Notes: generated from the letters alone by a model not told the origin. 64,000 nt of DNA from Acidobacteriota bacterium (GCA_016201275.1 JACQDB010000048.1:1-64000), one strand, 5' to 3'; shown: positions 42,585-53,070, numbered from the stretch's first letter. Program-made: numbers and translations.

Positions 42585-44498
42585 TTACCTGCGACGGCTT
42601 TGCTGCAAAACCATAGAATCACGCGGCTCTAAAACGAGTTTTATTTTATGGTGAATCGCCTGTCCACGCCAGCCCTTCGCTTCATCGAGAGCCGTCGTCC
42701 ACGCGGTGGAGCCTTGCACCGCCAACGGCAACGCGATGTCTATCTCGCACGCTTTATCGGAATTGTTCATCACCACCAAAACGTTATCGTTTCCCGCCCG
42801 CCGCAGAAACGCCAAGGTGTTATCGGTCGTCGTCAACATTTTCATCTCGCCGCTTCGCAAGGCCGCGTGTTGCGCCCGCATATGCAGCAAGGCGCGCACG
42901 TACTTAAAAACCTTGCGCTCTTTGCCCACCCGCCCGTCGGCAGTGAACGCGTTGTGGTCATCCCCGGCAAAGCCGCCGGGAAAATCGCGGCGATTATCGG
43001 GGTCGTCGCCGCCGCGTAACGCAATCTCGTCGCCAGAATAAATCTGCGGCGTGCCACGCATGGTCAACAAATAAGTGAAGGCATTTTTCAAGGCTTCGAC
43101 GCTTGCGCCTTCTTCGCCTAAAAAGCGTCTGACATCATGATTGCCCAAAAAAGTTACCAACACTCGCGCATTCGGATAAAGGGGGTCTTGATTCAGCACC
43201 TCGGTCAAACGACTCATCGGTTGATGGCGTATGAAAACATCGCGCAGGGCAAAGTAACTGGCGAAATCAAAGACCGTGTGCAGATGCGTGTCTATGCCAT
43301 CGAATTGCGCTCGTCCGCCTTGAAAGAAAGCGGTGATCTCCGGGCGGCCATCAAAGACTTCGCCGACCGTGGTGAGTTGCGGAAACTCGCGCTGTAAAGC
43401 CTGATTCCAATCCGCCCAAAATTGGCGCGGCACATACGGCAAAGTGTCTTGGCGTATGCCGTCGAGTCCGGTCGCCGATACCCACCACACGGCGTTTTGC
43501 ATCAGGTAGCGCGCCGTTTCGCTATCGTCTTGATTGAGGTCTGGCAGCAAGTTGGCAAACCAGCCTTTGAGGGTCGCTTCCAAACGCGAGCGGTCGGGAT
43601 TTTCCTGCGTCACCGATTTGATGTCAAAGACGTTGTTCAGATGATTGGCCACCGTGCCGTTGTACCAAGTAGGCGTAGGCGAATCCACCGCCCAAGGGTG
43701 ATCGGGGCCAGTGTGATTGGCCACCTGATCTTGAATAATTTTCAGACCCATCGCGTGCGCCCGCTCTACCAACTCTTTGAATTTCTCAAGAGTGCCCAGA
43801 TGTTCTTCGACGCGATAATAATCCGTCGCCCCGTAGCCATGATAATCGGTGACGTTTTTGCCGTAATCAAAATCGTGCGAGCGATTGCTGTTGTCATAAA
43901 CCGGCGTCACCCAAATCGCCGTGACACCTAAATCTTTCAAGTACGGCAGGTGGTCAATGATGCCTTGGAGATCGCCGCCGTGATAAGCGCGAGGATTGGT
44001 GCGCGCATAGAGGCCGCGTGATTCGGCGGGGTCGTTGTTGGTCGCATCGCCATCGCTGAAGCGGTCGGGCATAATCAAATAAATCACATCGTCGGGGGTG
44101 AAGCCTTGAAAACGCCCGGCGCGTGCCAGCGGCGCAGCAAGGTCAAAAGGCGCATCAACCGTTCCTTGCGGCGTAGTGATTTTCAAAGCGCGACGACCAA
44201 CACTCGCATTAGCATCAATCGTCACATCAACGAACAAGTAGGTTCCCGCCGCGTTGGTTTTGACATTGCTGGTTTGCAGGTCGGTGCTGCTTGATTCGAC
44301 CCTTGCGCCGTTGAGATTTTTGCCGCGAATCAGCACGCGCACCGGATTGATGGAGTGATTCGCCCACCAATTCGGCGGCTCGACTTTCGCCACCTCCGGC
44401 GCGTCTTGGGTCGCGTGCGTGGCGCTATTGACCAACAGCAACAGCAACAACGAAAGCAACAGCCCAACATATTTTATTTTTCTCGCAATAGCTTTCAT
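42585..44498 (-). CDS. Secreted GH13 amylase/cyclomaltodextrinase-like protein, type 3
   Basis: 637 residues, start ATG at 44498 with AGGG upstream. Signal peptide ends near NSATHA. An IPT/cyclomaltodextrinase N-domain (VEPPNWWANHSINPVRVLIRG) precedes the GH13 barrel, with Asp351 (LDGIRQDTL), Glu380 (TVGEVFDG) and Asp455 in a normal NHD (FLGNHDVRRF). It is a paralogue of the 37143-39023 enzyme, but with the consensus HD motif. It lies in a tight minus-strand run, 22 bases after the 44521-45237 gene and 27 bases before the cytochrome gene. Confidence 0.94.
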   Translation of the reverse strand: MKAIARKIKYVGLLLSLLLLLLVNSATHATQDAPEVAKVEPPNWWANHSINPVRVLIRGKNLNGARVESSSTDLQTSNVKTNAAGTYLFVDVTIDANASVGRRALKITTPQGTVDAPFDLAAPLARAGRFQGFTPDDVIYLIMPDRFSDGDATNNDPAESRGLYARTNPRAYHGGDLQGIIDHLPYLKDLGVTAIWVTPVYDNSNRSHDFDYGKNVTDYHGYGATDYYRVEEHLGTLEKFKELVERAHAMGLKIIQDQVANHTGPDHPWAVDSPTPTWYNGTVANHLNNVFDIKSVTQENPDRSRLEATLKGWFANLLPDLNQDDSETARYLMQNAVWWVSATGLDGIRQDTLPYVPRQFWADWNQALQREFPQLTTVGEVFDGRPEITAFFQGGRAQFDGIDTHLHTVFDFASYFALRDVFIRHQPMSRLTEVLNQDPLYPNARVLVTFLGNHDVRRFLGEEGASVEALKNAFTYLLTMRGTPQIYSGDEIALRGGDDPDNRRDFPGGFAGDDHNAFTADGRVGKERKVFKYVRALLHMRAQHAALRSGEMKMLTTTDNTLAFLRRAGNDNVLVVMNNSDKACEIDIALPLAVQGSTAWTTALDEAKGWRGQAIHHKIKLVLEPRDSMVLQQSRRR

Positions 44499-44520
44499 AA
44501 ATCCCTAACACCGCTTCCCG

Positions 44521-45237
44521 TCAAAAAGCCACTTCGCCATTTAGCAGCAACTTGGCGACATCGAACTCGAAATTTTTTGACAAGCTGCCGTCGCTGCTGC
44601 TGATTTGAAAACGCAACTTCTTGTTGTTCGGCGTCACCAACGGACTGCCTTTGTCATCGAAGCGCGGGAAGAAAAACATCGCTTCGCCGCCGATGGCTTT
44701 TGACGGTATGAAATGCACCAACGAGCGTTTTTCGCCCTTATCAACCGCCAGAAAAATATAGTTCTGCACGCTCTCCAAAGTCGCCGAGCGATAAGTACGA
44801 AACACCCAATCGAAATCGCGCTGGCTCTCCGATGACGAACTCAAGGTCACTACATAATTCTGCGCGCAGGCCGGACAATCGAGCGTCCCTTTGTTCTTCG
44901 CATCGAACGCCGTTTTATCGCTGGCGCTCATCTTGTCGTAGTTGGCTTCGAGTTGTTTCATACGCATCAAAGCCTGGCGCACCGGCAAGGCCGAACGCAA
45001 GCGCAAGGTGAATTTGAAATCGTTAGGGAACTGGCTGTTGATGACGCCGAAACTACGCTCTTCTTGAATCAGCGCCCACGGTGAATCATTCAAAATTTTC
45101 GTGGCTTCGCTCTTCGTCCATTGGGAAAACGGTTTGCTCAGAAACTCGTTCTTATCGAAGCCCATCCTGGCCAGCGTCGGCAACACCAGCAGACCAAGCA
45201 TTGCCGTTAGGGTTACTATGCGTTGATAAATCTTCAT
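44521..45237 (-). CDS. Hypothetical secreted protein of the glucan cluster
   Basis: 238 residues from ATG at 45237, with AAGGATGAAACG upstream. Signal peptide MKIYQRIVTLTAMLGLLVLP. The mature N-terminus has the acidobacterial pattern KPFSQWTKSEATKILNDSPW. A CPAC motif occurs in GTLDCPACAQNYVV; it may be a disulfide or metal site, although a thioredoxin fold is not apparent. Function unknown. It is cotranscribed with the flanking TPR and amylase genes by spacing (111 and 22 bases). Confidence 0.75.
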   Translation of the reverse strand: MKIYQRIVTLTAMLGLLVLPTLARMGFDKNEFLSKPFSQWTKSEATKILNDSPWALIQEERSFGVINSQFPNDFKFTLRLRSALPVRQALMRMKQLEANYDKMSASDKTAFDAKNKGTLDCPACAQNYVVTLSSSSESQRDFDWVFRTYRSATLESVQNYIFLAVDKGEKRSLVHFIPSKAIGGEAMFFFPRFDDKGSPLVTPNNKKLRFQISSSDGSLSKNFEFDVAKLLLNGEVAF

Positions 45238-45347
45238 CGTTTCATCCTTATGAATCTTATTTGGTGAGCCGTCTCCTGATCCCGCTTTGGCAGGATGCAC
45301 CGCCGGAACCTCATGCTCCTCCTTCGACATTACAAACGGCCTGCGGC

Positions 45348-47096
45348 TTACTGATTCGGCTGGCCGAGCATCTGTTGAGTGCGAATTTTTTCGTCCAGTA
45401 TGCGCTCCTGTTTCACCTGTTTTTCCAGCGCTTCCAGCCGACGAAATTCGCCTAACTCGACTTGCGCTTTGTCGCTTTGCTTCAAGCGCGAATAGGCCAG
45501 AAACAATTGATAATGCGCCTGCGTGTGGGTCGGGTTTTTGGCCAGCACTTTTGTCAATCGCGTCACCGCTTCCTGATAATTGCGCTCTTTGATCGCCAGC
45601 CTTGCATAGTCGTACAACACCGGCACATTGTCCGGCGCAAGTTCCAGAGCGCGGCGCAACGGCGCTTCGGCTTCTTCAAAACGTCCCTGCTCAAGCGCTA
45701 CATAACCGAGACTCGCCAGCGCATCAACGTGGGTCGGATTTTTCGCCACGAACTTTTCCAGATAGCCACGCGCTTTATCGAAATTACCGGCGGCGCGATG
45801 CCCGTAGCCCAGCAGGTATTCGACATCTTTGATATTCGGATCGAGTGAAGCCGCCGCTTCAAAGTCTTCGATGGAGGCCAGCCACTCGCCTTTGCGATAA
45901 TAGGCATTGGCACGCGCCAACACATACGCCGCGTTCTTCGGGTCAAGCGCCATCGCCCGTCCGTATTCATCCACAGCGCCTTCCCAAAAGCCTACGCGAA
46001 AATATTCGCGCCCCAGCATATTGTGATAGACCGCGTTTTTCGGTTCGCGTTCAATGGCGTGCTTGAACTCTTCGACAGCGTTGGCGTGGTCGTTGCGTTC
46101 GCTGGCAATGATGCCCAAACGAAAATGGGTTTCGGGCGGCTCCGGGTTCAAGTCTGCGGCTTCGGCAAGCACCTTCAAAGCCTCTTCATCGCGGTCGAGG
46201 TTGTAGAGCGCGACGCCCAGATTATAAAGCACTTCAAAAGTGCGCGGCTTCATGGCGTTGACGCGGGTGAAGATACGCGCAGCGCGTTCATATTGGTGAT
46301 TCTGCGCCAGCGCTGTCGCCAGCGTAAATAACGCCCGTGCATCGCCGGCCACTGCGCCTTCGACTAAATCAGCCGCCCGGTCCGCTTCGTTCGTGTAGCC
46401 AGCGCGATAGGCGACGTTCAAATATGCCAGCGCGAGTTGCGGGTCGTGAGGGTCGGCCTGACGCGCCTGAGCAAAATGATAAGCCGCCTTGGCGAAGTCA
46501 TTGGCTTCGGCATAGAGCGCGCCTAGATTGTAATGCGCCTGTACGTGCTGCGGGTCAACTTTCAAGACGCGCTCGAATTCGACTATGGCTTCGGCGGCTT
46601 TGCCCTGTTCGGCCAGCAAACGGCCAAGATTGTTGCGAGCGCTGATGAAATTTTGATCAAGCTTGATAGCGGCGTTGAATTCTTTGCTGGCGTCTTCGCG
46701 GCGGCCTGCCTGATTCAACACCACGCCCAATAAATTATGCGTGACGGCAGAACGCGGCGCGGCAGCAACAGCGTTGCGAGCGCTATGTTCCGCGTCATTC
46801 AAACGATTGGCCTGCAACGCAGCGAGAGCCTGTTCGAGGGCGTTTCTGGCCGCCGCTGGCAAAGCGTTTTGCGCGGCGGACGCACGGGCAGGCGGATGTT
46901 TCGCGGTCGGTCGCTGCGCCAGTGTAGCAGAGGACGAGCCAAACGCGAGTGCTAAAGCCACCAGGACAAGCCCGTTAAAACGGGCTAAAAATTGACCGGC
47001 CAACCCGCCCCAGCCATCAAATGGTCGAGCTATTTGTCCGCCGGGCAAACCCGATTTATCGGGCTGTTTTTTTGCTTGTTCGTAAAACTCACTCAT
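45348..47096 (-). CDS. TPR-repeat protein, membrane-anchored
   Basis: 582 residues from ATG at 47096, preceded by AGAGAA. A basic N-terminal segment is followed by a membrane or signal helix (ARFNGLVLVALALAFGSSSA). About 13 TPR units then run from residue 95 to near the end, each with the W/L-G-Y-A-P pattern (for example AHYNLGALYAEANDFAKAAY). These form a protein-binding superhelix. It lies between another TPR protein and the secreted unknown in the minus-strand glucan cluster. Its partner is not known. Confidence 0.9.
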   Translation of the reverse strand: MSEFYEQAKKQPDKSGLPGGQIARPFDGWGGLAGQFLARFNGLVLVALALAFGSSSATLAQRPTAKHPPARASAAQNALPAAARNALEQALAALQANRLNDAEHSARNAVAAAPRSAVTHNLLGVVLNQAGRREDASKEFNAAIKLDQNFISARNNLGRLLAEQGKAAEAIVEFERVLKVDPQHVQAHYNLGALYAEANDFAKAAYHFAQARQADPHDPQLALAYLNVAYRAGYTNEADRAADLVEGAVAGDARALFTLATALAQNHQYERAARIFTRVNAMKPRTFEVLYNLGVALYNLDRDEEALKVLAEAADLNPEPPETHFRLGIIASERNDHANAVEEFKHAIEREPKNAVYHNMLGREYFRVGFWEGAVDEYGRAMALDPKNAAYVLARANAYYRKGEWLASIEDFEAAASLDPNIKDVEYLLGYGHRAAGNFDKARGYLEKFVAKNPTHVDALASLGYVALEQGRFEEAEAPLRRALELAPDNVPVLYDYARLAIKERNYQEAVTRLTKVLAKNPTHTQAHYQLFLAYSRLKQSDKAQVELGEFRRLEALEKQVKQERILDEKIRTQQMLGQPNQ

Positions 47097-47159
47097 CAAT
47101 TTCTCTGCTGATAAAAACTGCCGCTGCGATTGCAAGTGACGCAAGGCTACGGCCTGAAG

Positions 47160-47226
47160 TTATAGCGAATTTCATTTGCCCACGACCGCCTCTCAATCAA
47201 TCGCGCACCGCTGCAAGCCGCTATAA
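47160..47226 (-). repeat. TATAGCG-ended element family D, copy 2
   Basis: Left end TTATAGCGAATTTCA and right end CTGCAAGCCGCTATAA are the exact reverse complements of the ends of copy 1 at 518-615. The interior is shorter and includes ACGACCGCCTCTCAATCAAT, half of the REP-like hairpin. Confidence 0.8.
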
Positions 47227-47285
47227 AAGGATGTCTGCGCTCGGCGAAAACAAACGCCTGTTTCCGGCTGCCTGCTGCTCAAGGC

Positions 47286-48815
47286 TTACGGCTTCGTGCG
47301 TATGCGGAAGTCTTCGTTGATGCGTTTGACGGTTTCAAATTCGCGTGCGGCTTCGGCTTTACGGCCTGCCCGTTGATAGGCCTGCCCCAATTGAAAATGC
47401 GCGTCGGCACGGTCGGGCAACAAGGCCACAGCTTCCGTCAAGGTGTTGATTGCTGCCGCATAATTTTCTTTGAGCAAAAAGGCGCGCCCCAAAGCCCAAT
47501 GCGCTTCAAAGCTTTTGGCGTCAAGCGCAATGGCTTTTTGCAGGGCGCTGATGGCTTCGTCAAGCTTGCCTTGTTTGACCAGCAATGCGCCGAGTCCGGT
47601 TTGCCCTTGCGCCGAAGCGGGCGCAAGTTGCACCAGTTCCTGATACTCGACGAACGCTTCGTCGGCATCGCCGTTGGCTTCCAGCACTGTGCCTAAAAAA
47701 AATCGCGCTTCGGCATTCTTGGGATTCAATTGCACCGCTGCACGCAAGGCTTTCGCTGCCGCCGCATAATCTTTCGTAGCATATTGCACGCGGCCTAAAT
47801 AAAATTGCGCGTCAAAGCTATTGGCATCCAGCGCCGTGGCCTGCGTCAAGGCTTCTATGGCTTCGTTATCAGCGCCGCCACGCGACGCCAGAATAATTCC
47901 CAACAACGTATGCGCGGCAGCCGCACCCGCATCCATACGCAAAGCGCGACGGACTTCGCGTTCGGCCTCCGCCGAGCGCCCGGTGTTGTGCAACGACAAG
48001 GCGTACAGGTAGGCCGCTTCGACGGAATCGGAGCGCCGCTTCGCCAATTCCGCAAAAGTTTCTACAGCCTGTGGCCATTGATTTTGCTTGAGGTAGGCGA
48101 TGCCTAAATCCTGCCACGCACCAAACAGATTGGGGTCTTTGGCAAGCGCCTGTTGAAAACTGCTGATTGCCGTCTTCATATCGCCTCTATCGGAAGCTAG
48201 CAAAGCGTCGGCGTAAATCACCCGGGCATCGGCAGGCCGTGCGTCCTGCAAGAGATTCAATTGCGCGATGGCGTTGGGCAAATCGCCGAGCAGACGATAC
48301 GCGGTCAGCAAATCGAAACGCACTTCGGAACGGCGCGGGTCCAGTTCCAGAGCGCGGCGCAACAGGGTTGCGGCTTCCGGTAAATTTTTTGCCTCGCCAC
48401 TGAGCAACAGAAAGCGGCCTAGCTGAAAATTGGCGGTAAAGTTTTTATCATCCAGTTTCACAGCAGCGCGTTCCATAGCAAGGGCTTCTTGTGGGCGACC
48501 GAGTTTATACAGCGTGTAACCGAGGCTCGCCTGATACTCGGCGTTCAGCGGTTTGAGTTGCACGGCGCGGCGCAAATCTTCATAGGCTTCGGCGTAACGC
48601 CCCAGCCGCATACGCGCATTGGCGCGCAGGCTGAGGGCGGCGTCATCGTTGGGCGTGCTGTGGAGTTTTGCCGAAGTCTCCGCTTCGTCACGTTCGGCGC
48701 GGTCTTTGGTGGTGCTGAAGCGCTCGATGTGCGAAGGTGTTGCGACGTTTTGTGCCTCGGCAATGGCAGCGCACAACATCAGGATTGCCAGTAAAAAAAG
48801 GGTTATGAACTTCAT
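47286..48815 (-). CDS. TPR-repeat secreted protein
   Basis: 509 residues from ATG at 48815. Signal peptide MKFITLFLLAILMLCAAIAEA. At least twelve TPR units follow, with units such as AYLYALSLHNTGRSAEAERE and AHTLLGIILASRGGADNEA. There is no other domain. No clear ribosome-binding site precedes the start, which is chosen for its signal peptide; a longer frame upstream would lack one. It is a periplasmic scaffold protein beside the TonB-type receptor gene (348 bases upstream) and may serve that locus. Confidence 0.88.
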   Translation of the reverse strand: MKFITLFLLAILMLCAAIAEAQNVATPSHIERFSTTKDRAERDEAETSAKLHSTPNDDAALSLRANARMRLGRYAEAYEDLRRAVQLKPLNAEYQASLGYTLYKLGRPQEALAMERAAVKLDDKNFTANFQLGRFLLLSGEAKNLPEAATLLRRALELDPRRSEVRFDLLTAYRLLGDLPNAIAQLNLLQDARPADARVIYADALLASDRGDMKTAISSFQQALAKDPNLFGAWQDLGIAYLKQNQWPQAVETFAELAKRRSDSVEAAYLYALSLHNTGRSAEAEREVRRALRMDAGAAAAHTLLGIILASRGGADNEAIEALTQATALDANSFDAQFYLGRVQYATKDYAAAAKALRAAVQLNPKNAEARFFLGTVLEANGDADEAFVEYQELVQLAPASAQGQTGLGALLVKQGKLDEAISALQKAIALDAKSFEAHWALGRAFLLKENYAAAINTLTEAVALLPDRADAHFQLGQAYQRAGRKAEAAREFETVKRINEDFRIRTKP

Positions 48816-49162
48816 GAGTGAACGACGATGAATGAACCAATAGCGCCTGTCAACCAACTTCCGATTGCTCTTTGTTGAAGGCGCGCTTTGCGGGGTGGTC
48901 GCGGCTTCCGCGTACTCTTCGTTAAACCATGACCGCCTCTCCACTGTAATGAAACTCTTTGGCTGACGATTTTATTGTACGAAAATTTTGGCTTGAGAAA
49001 AAATGACCGGGCGGTTTTTCACCCGGTCTTGGAAAGATGCCTGATACAATCGCAAACCGCTCCATTGCATCAGACTGGTTGCAAACTCGTCGCCAGCAAT
49101 CGCCGGTCGGCAGGGCGCTTTGCAGCCTGGCCAACCGGCAACCATTGACGACTTTCTCAGGA

Positions 49163-52100
49163 TTAAAAAATCACTTTCGCTTTGTACTGCACGACCCGTC
49201 CGGGGAAGGCCGAATCGAAACGTCCGAAGCCGCCGGTGTCGCGGAAGTTGTTATTCGGCACGGTGTAGATAGCCGAGTTGAAGACATTCTGGAAATCGAA
49301 GCCGATTTGCAGTTTGAAGCGTTCGGTAATCGCCGTGTTCTTGACCAGCGAGGCATCCCAACGCACGAGGTTCGGACCGTGGAAAGTGTTGCGTCCTAGA
49401 CTGCCGAATTTAATCGTGCTGCCTGCCGCATTGGTCACCTGTAGGTTGCCGCCGGTGAAGGCCGCCGCATTGAGATAACGCCCTTTGGTATTGGCAAACG
49501 GATCGCCGATCAAGGTCGCACGACGGCTGCCATTATCACCATCAACCACAGTAAACGGATAGCCGCTGCGTGCCGACACAATCACCCCAAGTTGAAAGCC
49601 GCCGAGAATTTTATCGCCGATGCCTTCCTTGAGATAAGTGTGGCCTTTGCCAAGCGGTATATCAATGATGGCGTCCGCCGATAACAGATGACGAACATCG
49701 AGCGACGAGTCGCCACGTTCGCAAGTCAAACAGAAGGGATTTTGCGGACCGCCGGAACTGCCGCGCCCTTCGCCTATGCCGGCAAAGACGCCGGTGGAAT
49801 CGTCAATGTTGTGACTCCAGGTGTACGACACTTGCCCTTGAATATTATTCGACAGGCGCTTGCGAAGTTGGGTCTGCAAGGCGTCGTATTTGGAACTGGC
49901 GCGATTTTCATAAGCCGTAGCGGGCAGGAATTGACCTTTGGAATTTTTGGCCAAGGCCAGACCGCCGCCGCCTATATCACGAGTCGCCAGAAGATTTTTC
50001 GACTTGTTGTGAACGTAACCGACATCTATCGCCCAATCTTTGCCGAATTGATATTGATAGCCCAGATTGAACTGATGGACATAGGCGGTCTTCTGTTTTG
50101 GATCTACATAAAAGACCACGACGTTGCTGGGGATATTATTGGAATCAACGACCGCGACATTCGGCGGCCCGGTCTCCAGATTGAAGACGCTGCGTGGCGT
50201 CGAACTATCGAAAGCGTTGTTATAGGTGACGCTGTTGGTGAACGGCGGATTCTGCACCAGCGGTGGTTTGTCGGTGGCGTCCAGCGTGTAAAGCAAGCCG
50301 TAGCCGCCGCGCAACACCATAGTCTTTTCAGGATTCAAGGCATAGGCAAAACCGACGCGTGGACCGAAATTATTTTTGTCGGTCTTAATCACACGGTCGC
50401 CGCTGCCATCGGCTTTGCGTATGGTTCCGGTCGCCAAATCGAAATTCCCCAAGCGTCCTTTCGCTTCGGTTGCGGAGGGAAAGAGGTCGTAACGCAGACC
50501 CAAGTTGAGGGTCAAGCGATCATTGACTTTCCAATCATCCTGCACGAACAGGCCGTATTCCTGTGAACGCAGATTGAAAGCGCCACCCGGCACATTGCCA
50601 CGGAAGGTTTGCAGCGCCGCGACATCGCGCAGCAACATATTGGCGATGGCCAAGTTGGTGCCGCCGTAAGCAATGCCGTTGGCATCCACGTAGCAAGCGC
50701 TCGCCGTGCCGGAACCCGTAGGGCAATTAGGATTCGGGCCTGTGGCAGGGCCATTGTCGGCATAGGCGAGGTTGCCTTTCAAACCGCCGGTGCGTCCGCC
50801 ATCAATGGTTCGCAAATAACGCAAGCGCACTTCTGCGCCAACCTTATAGTTGTGGTTGCCACGTATGATGGTGAGCGAATCCGCGAAATAAGGATTCTTG
50901 CTGTTGACGATGAACGGGCCGCCATCTCCGGCAAACTCTACGAAGCCGTTACCGAAGCCGCCGGTTAAGATAGTGCCGGATTGCTCGAAGGTGCCGTTGT
51001 TGACATTGGGAATGCCAACATCCGCCGACAAAGTTGCGCTGTGACCGCACGCGCCGCCAACGCCGCAATTGAGAATGCCGATGTTGATTTTGGTGAAGCC
51101 AAAACGGAATTCATTCAAGGTCGTAGGGGTGAATTGATGCGTGTCGCTGACCACGAGTTGACGAGTGTCGCCAGCCTCTTCGCCGGCGCCAAAGCCTGCC
51201 GAAACTTTGGGGAAGAACGAATCCCTGAGTCCGGTGTAATTCTGGTGATTGTAGCGCCCAGAGAGATTGTTCTTGTCGGTCAAGCGGTGATCAATCTTGA
51301 TGCCATAATTATCAATCACCTCGCGCACGCGGCGCGTGGAGAAGAAATTGTTATTGCCCTGGCTGGGATTCAAAACACTGGCCGTGGGCAAAGGGAAAAG
51401 ACCGAAGAAGCGTTGCGTCACCGGACTCAAACGATTGGCCGGAACGCGATTGCCGGGAAACGGCAGACCGGTGCGCGGGTCTTTGACCTGAACATTGGTG
51501 TATTCGGAAAAATCGCCGTTGCGAACTTTTTCAGAAGGCACGGTGGAGGCCAGCGGTGACGGAAAATTATTCCGCGCTCCCAGATAATCAAAGAAGAAAA
51601 AGGTACGGTTTTTAAAAATGGGGCCGCCAAAAGTGCCGCCGTATTCATGCGTTTGCTGCGTCGCTTTTACCGGTAATACCTTGTCGCCTCGAGCAATAGC
51701 TTCGCCGCGATTGCGCTTGAGAATCGGGTGATAGGCGTTGAGGTCGGAGTTGGAGCCGTAATAGTACAGCGAGCCGTGATATTCGTTGGAGCCGGATTTG
51801 ACCACGGTGTTGATGACCGCGCCGGAAGCGCGTCCGACTTCGGCTTGCGGCACGCTGGTGCTGACTTTGAATTCGGCGATAGCGTCGGGATTGACGAACA
51901 CGCCTATGGTGCCAAACTGCGGTTCGTTATTGTCCACGCCATCAACTGAAAAATTATTATTGGTCGGGCGTTGACCGTTGGCGGAAATCACCGCGCCGCC
52001 GGAACGCGAAAAGCGCGCCGCTTCGGAAGAACCACGCGAGTCACCGCCGCCGGGGCCTTGGCCGCCAGCATTCGGGTCGCCGTTGTTGTTGGCGCGAGCG

Positions 52101-52639
52101 TCTGACAAAGTGCCTATGGTGACGCGGGAAACTCCCGGCGTCAGGGTGGCAAGTTGCGTGAAGTTGCGACCGGTGAGCGGCAACTCGGTTATCTCACGAC
52201 CGGTGATGACGCTGCCGCGTTCGCTGGTCTGGGTCTGCACAATCGGAGCTTCGGCAGTGACCGTAACGGATTCGGAAGCGCCCGCCGGTTGCAGCGTGAC
52301 ATCCAGCGGCAGGCGATCTCCGACCTGCAAGGTGATGCCATCGAGTTTGGCTTCCTTAAACCCGGAGGCGCTGATGGTTAAACGGTACTCGCCAATGTCG
52401 AGCAGCGCAAAGGTGTAGGTGCCATCATCGTTGGTGGTGGCTTTGCGTTCGGCATTGGTCTTGGTATTGGTGACGGTTACATTAGCCCCGACTACCGCGC
52501 CTCCATTGGCATCGGTGACAGTGCCGACAATGGTTGCCTTGTTGGTTTGCGCGGAGGACGGAACTACGAATGCGGCAAGCAGTAAAGCGAGGACGCTTGC
52601 CCACATAATGAGCGGGCGAATTTGCCGATATTTTGTCAT
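49163..52639 (-). CDS. TonB-dependent-receptor-like outer-membrane protein with carboxypeptidase-regulatory domain
   Basis: 1158 residues. Signal peptide ends near VVPSSAQ. Residues about 35-110 are a carboxypeptidase-regulatory/Cna-B-like beta domain (TIVGTVTDANGGAVVGANVTV). The plug domain begins with VTVTAEAPIVQT and the RGSVITGREITELPLTGRNF motif. A large beta barrel then continues to a C-terminal aromatic/hydrophobic strand (VVQYKAKVIF). This architecture is strongly expanded in Acidobacteriota and imports large substrates or anchors polymers. No TonB box was identified. It heads a minus-strand region with TPR proteins and amylases, so starch import is plausible. Confidence 0.9.
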   Translation of the reverse strand: MTKYRQIRPLIMWASVLALLLAAFVVPSSAQTNKATIVGTVTDANGGAVVGANVTVTNTKTNAERKATTNDDGTYTFALLDIGEYRLTISASGFKEAKLDGITLQVGDRLPLDVTLQPAGASESVTVTAEAPIVQTQTSERGSVITGREITELPLTGRNFTQLATLTPGVSRVTIGTLSDARANNNGDPNAGGQGPGGGDSRGSSEAARFSRSGGAVISANGQRPTNNNFSVDGVDNNEPQFGTIGVFVNPDAIAEFKVSTSVPQAEVGRASGAVINTVVKSGSNEYHGSLYYYGSNSDLNAYHPILKRNRGEAIARGDKVLPVKATQQTHEYGGTFGGPIFKNRTFFFFDYLGARNNFPSPLASTVPSEKVRNGDFSEYTNVQVKDPRTGLPFPGNRVPANRLSPVTQRFFGLFPLPTASVLNPSQGNNNFFSTRRVREVIDNYGIKIDHRLTDKNNLSGRYNHQNYTGLRDSFFPKVSAGFGAGEEAGDTRQLVVSDTHQFTPTTLNEFRFGFTKINIGILNCGVGGACGHSATLSADVGIPNVNNGTFEQSGTILTGGFGNGFVEFAGDGGPFIVNSKNPYFADSLTIIRGNHNYKVGAEVRLRYLRTIDGGRTGGLKGNLAYADNGPATGPNPNCPTGSGTASACYVDANGIAYGGTNLAIANMLLRDVAALQTFRGNVPGGAFNLRSQEYGLFVQDDWKVNDRLTLNLGLRYDLFPSATEAKGRLGNFDLATGTIRKADGSGDRVIKTDKNNFGPRVGFAYALNPEKTMVLRGGYGLLYTLDATDKPPLVQNPPFTNSVTYNNAFDSSTPRSVFNLETGPPNVAVVDSNNIPSNVVVFYVDPKQKTAYVHQFNLGYQYQFGKDWAIDVGYVHNKSKNLLATRDIGGGGLALAKNSKGQFLPATAYENRASSKYDALQTQLRKRLSNNIQGQVSYTWSHNIDDSTGVFAGIGEGRGSSGGPQNPFCLTCERGDSSLDVRHLLSADAIIDIPLGKGHTYLKEGIGDKILGGFQLGVIVSARSGYPFTVVDGDNGSRRATLIGDPFANTKGRYLNAAAFTGGNLQVTNAAGSTIKFGSLGRNTFHGPNLVRWDASLVKNTAITERFKLQIGFDFQNVFNSAIYTVPNNNFRDTGGFGRFDSAFPGRVVQYKAKVIF

Positions 52640-52773
52640 AACTGTTAAGCCTCTTGTATGAAAAGTGAGCGTTGCAACTACGCGCCAAAAAAATCATCCA
52701 CTCGATAACCGCGCAATGCTTGGCAAACGGTCATCAGAGTGTAACGGGTTTGGCGATCCTCAAAACCTGAGCG

Positions 52774-52842
52774 GATTCAGAAAGCTGAGGTGGTCGCAGC
52801 AGCCAATGACAGCACACTTCCAGCCACTGCTCTTTCTGAATC
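52774..52842. repeat. Inverted repeat upstream of the receptor gene
   Basis: GATTCAGAAAG (52774-52784) pairs with CTTTCTGAATC (52832-52842) across 47 bases that themselves contain weak GCAGCAG pairing. It lies in the 52640-53070 divergent gap, 135 bases from the receptor start. It could be a regulatory hairpin or another dispersed palindrome. Confidence 0.5.
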
Positions 52843-52976
52843 TTGATGAACTCAATAAGCCCGGAAATAATCTCCGTAGAAACCTTTGAGCAAAACCGAA
52901 ACTGATGATGACGATGATTTTAGATTTCCGATTTCTTGAAGCTAAATAATGAGCCTCGAATATACTGCACAAAAAG

Positions 52977-53004
52977 TTGCTTCGGTAGTTAATCAGCGTA
53001 TAAT
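52977..53004 (+). promoter_or_regulatory. Candidate sigma-70 promoter
   Basis: TTGCTT (52977-52982), a 16-base spacer and a perfect TATAAT (52999-53004) lie 67 bases before the start of the following plus-strand gene. Confidence 0.55.
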
Positions 53005-53070
53005 GCTGTTACTGATTGAAAGCCCTGTGTTTCGGTCACTTTAACTTATGTGTTACAGGCAGGATTTAAC

